DNA of 21,104 nt from Phytophthora quininea (taxonomy: Eukaryota; Oomycota; Peronosporomycetes; Peronosporales; Peronosporaceae). The stretch lies in contig JAAVTG010000904.1 of the NCBI GenBank assembly GCA_011947345.1, positions 1 to 21,104 of the forward strand, read 5' to 3'. Below the pieces are notes generated by a model. It saw only the letters and a list, made by a program, of their open reading frames with translations. It did not search any database and was not told the origin of the DNA. Positions 18,058 to 21,104 of the stretch are shown here, piece by piece. The first letter of the stretch is position 1. The number at the start of each line of letters is the position of its first letter. Position numbers and translations under genes: made by a program.

Positions 18058-19130
18058 GTGGACTACCGCTACGTAACACTTGGAATAGAGAAGGGCAACG
18101 ACAGCGATAATGTCTTTGAGCCAGAAGGGGATGCTGGGCAGTCGGATGAGGAGTTTGAAGACCTTATCGGAGAGAGTCCGTTGGAAGTTGAAGGTTATGG
18201 AGTTACTGTTCGCGTTATGGGTGGTAACGACGACGGCGATTCGAGCGAAGAGAATAAAATAGCATGCGCGGATGGCTCCAACACTGGTCAAGAAGATAAT
18301 GCGGCAGAAAAAGAAAATCTCGCGGGGCCAGTGCTGTTTATGACAGGAGGTGGGGATGAACGGACCAATGCAGAACAATTATCGGTAAAGCGAAACCGTT
18401 CCAAGGGCCGCTTCGTGTCGCCGAGATCCGTTAAACGGAGTAACACTGCTTAATCGAACGGAGGCAATGCTTCTGGTTCCTGCAACGCACACGAGCCCGA
18501 CGGTGTGTCGTCAGATTACCACCCTCGCACCCGCAAAAGCAGTGCAAAGGAGGAGAAACTGGCCCTCGAAAAAGGGCATGTCTGGGTGAAGAACGCGGTT
18601 CCTGCTTTTCCTGCTCAGCCGTTGAAGTCATGGGAAGATTTTAATAAGCAGCTCAAGAAATACAAGCAGCGAAACAATCTTTTGTTTCGGGTACGCAGTT
18701 CCGTCTACACAACTACTCACAACACGTACATAATTACCTGGAACGATCTGGTTGTTAACAAGCGAGGCTTTCTAAATCAAATACGTTGTGTTTGTGCCTC
18801 TTAATGTGTATGTGATGCTGAAGATGCCATACCGACAAGGAAGTTTAAGTGGAGCCAAAAACATTTCAGATGTACTCATGGAGTGTATCAAGCTCTCGCT
18901 CAGCTGGAGTTCGCCGTCGAGCTCCTCGCTGCACTGGTTGTAAAGCACGGCTCACACCTCGTGTGGTGAAGACCGCAAAAGGAAATTTCCACATTGTTCT
19001 ACGCAACGAGGTAATGAGTGATATGATCGCGTTGCCTGTTCAAGATTACTAATTAATTTGTCCGTTGTTTCTGTGGTGTAGTGTCCTACACATAATCATT
19101 TACTACTAAAAGTGTAGTAGATTCGTGCCT
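18058..19130 (+). pseudogene. MULE relic: acidic N-terminus and FAR1-like zinc-binding region
   Basis: After an acidic stretch (EPEGDAGQSDEEFEDLIGES) the frame meets TAA at 18451 but continues in the same frame to KSWEDFNKQLKKYKQRNNLL and FRVRSSVYTTTHN, the usual start of the FAR1-like domain. A second TAA lies at 18802. Further on come KWSQKHFRCTHGVYQ, CTGCKARLTP, KGNFHIVLRNE and, after a 71-nt intron, CPTHNHLL, together giving the expected Cys and His ligands. Frame breaks sit near 18892 (one A short) and 19111 (one A short). Confidence 0.65.
19011..19081 (+). other. 71-nt intron in the MULE relic
   Basis: Donor GTAATG, branch-like TTACTAATTAA and acceptor GTGGTGTAG. Removing it joins FHIVLRNE to CPTHNHLL, restoring the final His-x-His of the zinc-binding region. 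Confidence 0.65.
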
Positions 19131-19240
19131 GACGAGTAGTTCGCTACCTCTTGACGAGCGCAATCAAGAAGACGTTCGTCTTCTTGCCGACGCGAAGGTC
19201 TTATCGAGGCACATCTCCAACTTTGTCAGCGAGCGAACGG

Positions 19241-19297
19241 GTGAGTGCATCTTTAGGCCTATATATTCTAAGTATTCATGGTAATGTGCTGTGTTAG
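19241..19297 (+). other. 57-nt intron in the MULE relic
   Basis: Donor GTGAGT, acceptor GTGTTAG. Splicing joins ISNFVSERTG to CAVSPQQTRNLIRAIM, the helical linker before the catalytic core. Confidence 0.6.
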
Positions 19298-19558
19298 GAT
19301 GTGCTGTATCGCCGCAGCAAACACGGAATTTGATTCGTGCAATTATGAGTAAGGACTCCGCAGCGGATCGACTGAAGAATATGCTGCATGAGCTCGTTGA
19401 GCTGGAGGTTGGTGATATGTTGGTGATGTAGGACCGACTAGATCTTACTTGTGGAATCGTCATGCAGAACAAGTTACAAAAGTTAATGTTCGCGCAATGG
19501 GGACAGACATTGGCCATGGATTTTACTCATGGAATAAACAACTTGGGTTACCATCTCG

Positions 19559-19623
19559 GTAAGCACTAAAGCAACCATAAATATATCGACCTTTCACTGA
19601 CACACTTTTTCTGTTTGTTGTAG
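19559..19623 (+). other. 65-nt intron in the MULE transposase core
   Basis: Donor GTAAGC, pyrimidine-rich 3' part (CACTTTTTCTGTTTGTTGTAG). Splicing joins NNLGYHLG to SLVVTTATGGGFPALDFL within the conserved core. Confidence 0.75.
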
Positions 19624-19942
19624 GCAGCCTTGTGGTCACGACAGCGACTGGGGGAGGGTTTCCTGCGCTCGACTTCCTGTGCTTAAACCAACAAGCCACC
19701 GCCATTGCTAAATTTTTGATTTTTTCAAAAGGTGAACTCCACTTGGAAGTCCGTGCGTTCTATTGTCATAGATAAGGATTTCGTTGAATGGCGGGAGCTA
19801 GAGAAAGCATTTCCAGACGCATCCGTGCTCCTTTGACAGTTCCATACGATTTCGTACTGGAAAAATAATGCTGAGGCCTACTTACGGATTGACGTTAGCA
19901 CACAGAGCAAATACTAGATCGTTTGGCAAATCTCATTTACCG

Positions 19943-20012
19943 GTAAGTGCATTCGTGTCTGCAATCAACAAAGCAAAGGCACTGACATGCTTATTAACTA
20001 TTTATTATCCAG
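19943..20012 (+). other. 70-nt intron in the MULE transposase core
   Basis: Textbook signals: donor GTAAGT, branch TTATTAACT and acceptor TTATCCAG. The frames on both sides differ by one base, so one base appears to be missing near the junction. Confidence 0.65.
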
Positions 20013-20489
20013 CACAACCAAGATTGGATATGAAGACGCCCGCAATACTTTCAAAATCTACTGCAAGCTGCAATACAAAGGACTTATCTTTCAGTATTTC
20101 GAGAAGGACTGGCATTCTTGCCGGGAGAAGTGGGCTAATTTCGCTCGGGGCGCGTTCTTCACCGCAGGAAACACAACAACAAATCGCGTGGAGTCAAACT
20201 AGAACCAAGTGAAGCTTCTTCTCGGTCGAAAGACGCGCATCGATCAAACTATTGCTGGGCTCCTCCAGCACCGGATTATGGTGGCCCAACATTTCGTTCG
20301 ATCAGTGTCCAAAACGTTAACGACGTCATCGAAATCGGTGTCATTCCTGAATCGAGTTACTGGTAAACTGAGCCCGGACGTCATGAAGAGGGTGAAGATG
20401 GACTGGGAGAGATATGTGACGCTACTTGCTGATGCGACTTGTATAAGACAAGCTAACGCCATTTCGAAATGGGACGTGAATTGCTCGTC

Positions 20490-20690
20490 CGGTACGTATG
20501 AGTGCCACGACTTGGAATGGACGTGGTCCTGCTTTTTATCGAACCCACCACCTTCCGTGCAGGCACCCCATGCGCTTGGCACAATCTGGCCACGGATTTC
20601 GTGTTCTTCCGGTTTCTTCAATTTCAAAATGGTGGTCAATGCAACATGCTCAAACATGCTCAGACGTTGGTGAAGGAACTTGAGATAGCT
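20490..20690 (+). pseudogene. MULE relic: damaged SWIM zinc finger
   Basis: The SWIM motif CxC...CxH reads TYECHDLEWTWSC, then, in another frame, HHLPCRHPMRLAQSG. The first ligand of the CxC pair is Trp here, and a T run at about 20532-20536 is one base short. HHLPCRHPM is well kept. The 9-mer ACATGCTCA occurs twice, 10 bp apart, at 20644 and 20654, which shifts the frame again. Confidence 0.6.
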
Positions 20691-21104
20691 AGCGATGCCC
20701 TGCATCCAATTGTGCAGATGTCGAAGTTAAGGTCGCCGGAATTAGGATCGCCGGAGTCAGGGTCACTCCGTGAGGATTGTCCAAACCACGATTCCGATAC
20801 TGCACCTCCGACTGCCCCCGCCAAGGAGAAGCAGATCGTGTATGTGCGGCTTAGCAGGTATGGGCGCGCCAATGTTATTGTGCTATCGTCGGCGGAAAAG
20901 TACACCTACGCAAAAGCAATACTAGAGCCGTTATTGGAACACCTGTCCAACTTGCCAAGCGCAGAGTTCTATGGTAGCCTAAAAACGTGGAAAGCAACCA
21001 TAGACATGGGCCTTGGTGGCGCGAATACTCCTGAAGACTACCCCAATAGTGACACAGCTGGAGCTCGCAAATGTGATGCTGAAGGTGTTGATTTTGGTGG
21101 CAAA
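20655..21104 (+). pseudogene. MULE relic: C-terminal tail, open to the window edge
   Basis: From 20655 a single frame is open for 150 codons to the last base, starting AQTLVKELEIASDALHPIVQ and containing a Ser/Pro/Glu repeat and a compact stretch (VYVRLSRYGRANVIVLSSAE). It carries on directly from the SWIM finger apart from the 10-bp duplication. No domain recognised in the second half; the end lies outside the window. Confidence 0.55.
20731..20760 (+). repeat. Two 15-bp imperfect tandem units
   Basis: GGTCGCCGGAATTAG is followed directly by GATCGCCGGAGTCAG, encoding SPELG-SPESG type repeats in the transposase tail. Confidence 0.5.

Larger units (their letters stand above)
19432..20240 (+). 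pseudogene. MULE relic: DDE transposase core
   Basis: The catalytic core shows LAMDFTHGINNLGYHLGSLV (first Asp), then VIDKDFVEWRELEKAFPDA (second Asp region), QFHTISYWK and FTAGNTTTNRVESN followed by NQVKLLLGRKTRIDQTIAGL. Two introns with good signals interrupt it (19559-19623; about 19943-20012). In-frame stops at 19834 (between ASVLL and QFHTISYWK, where related proteins as I recall have Cys), 19915 and 20200 (where related proteins have Trp) show loss of function. One extra T near 19730 and a frame mismatch across the second intron add to the damage. Confidence 0.7.
18016..21104 (+). mobile_element. MULE-type DNA transposon relic, running off the window
   Basis: The order of domains is that of MULE/FAR1-related transposases common in oomycetes: an acidic N-terminus (18058-18450), a FAR1-like zinc-binding region (about 18505-19130), a helical linker, a DDE transposase core (about 19432-20240), a SWIM-type zinc finger (about 20490-20680) and a tail open to the right edge. 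It contains in-frame stops at 18451, 18802, 19429, 19834, 19915 and 20200 that interrupt otherwise continuous homology, plus frame breaks and a small duplication. Several introns with good signals remain recognisable. No terminal inverted repeat was found; the right end is outside the window. The element cannot encode an intact transposase as it stands. Confidence 0.75.

Noticed and set aside
19408..19431. 24-nt GTTGGT...TGTAG intron in the transposase relic
   Set aside because: Too short to splice; the TAG at its end is better read as a nonsense mutation.
1..21104. tRNA, rRNA, CRISPR or prophage-like features
   Set aside because: None seen on either strand; the window is eukaryotic nuclear DNA.

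Overview
This is nuclear genomic DNA from a eukaryote, most likely an oomycete (Phytophthora/downy-mildew type). The pointers are compact GC-rich genes with few, very short introns (57-73 nt, GTRNGT-like donors, a CTAAT/TAAC-like branch site close to the acceptor), two promoters that resemble the oomycete Inr+FPR element (GCTCATTYYNCAWTTT), a duplicated Mnn1-type (GT71) mannosyltransferase with an unusual layout, a polytopic membrane protein of a type I associate with Phytophthora, and a decayed MULE transposon of the kind common in these genomes. I see no prokaryotic features.

Layout. 1-1555 (+): 3' part of a C2-domain protein with a C-terminal PRT_C membrane region. 1803-3538 (+): first GT71 mannosyltransferase. 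4041-5382 (+): PP2C-family Ser/Thr phosphatase. 5916-7025 (+): uncharacterised protein with a possible KA1-like domain, behind a good oomycete core promoter. 7446-9219 (+): polytopic membrane protein with one clear intron. 9374-10431 (-): mitochondrial-type protein, possibly a mitoribosomal small-subunit factor. 10566-12471 (+): second GT71 paralogue, divergent from the previous gene. 12811-14247 (-): ornithine decarboxylase. 15335-17428 (-): TPR protein resembling anaphase-promoting complex subunit 7, with two 63-nt introns. 17443-17688 (-): doubtful small ORF. About 18016 to the window end (+): relic of a MULE transposase gene (FAR1-like N-terminal region, DDE core, SWIM finger) that runs off the edge.

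The most striking property is that nearly every gene is interrupted by single-base frame breaks. In most cases restoring one base of a homopolymer reconnects two conserved halves. Because this hits housekeeping genes such as ornithine decarboxylase and the APC7-like gene as well as the transposon, indel errors in the assembly are the simplest explanation. Each gene is therefore given as one span with its breaks listed. The transposon carries true decay as well (six in-frame stops, a lost zinc ligand, a 10-bp duplication).

The genes look like ordinary core-genome neighbours rather than a dedicated pathway. The two GT71 enzymes are the only obvious pair: both are predicted secretory-pathway enzymes, with six shared lumenal cysteines and a second, C-terminal membrane anchor. 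I did not find a convincing new multi-gene system; the GT71 architecture and the uncharacterised membrane and KA1-like proteins are the best leads.
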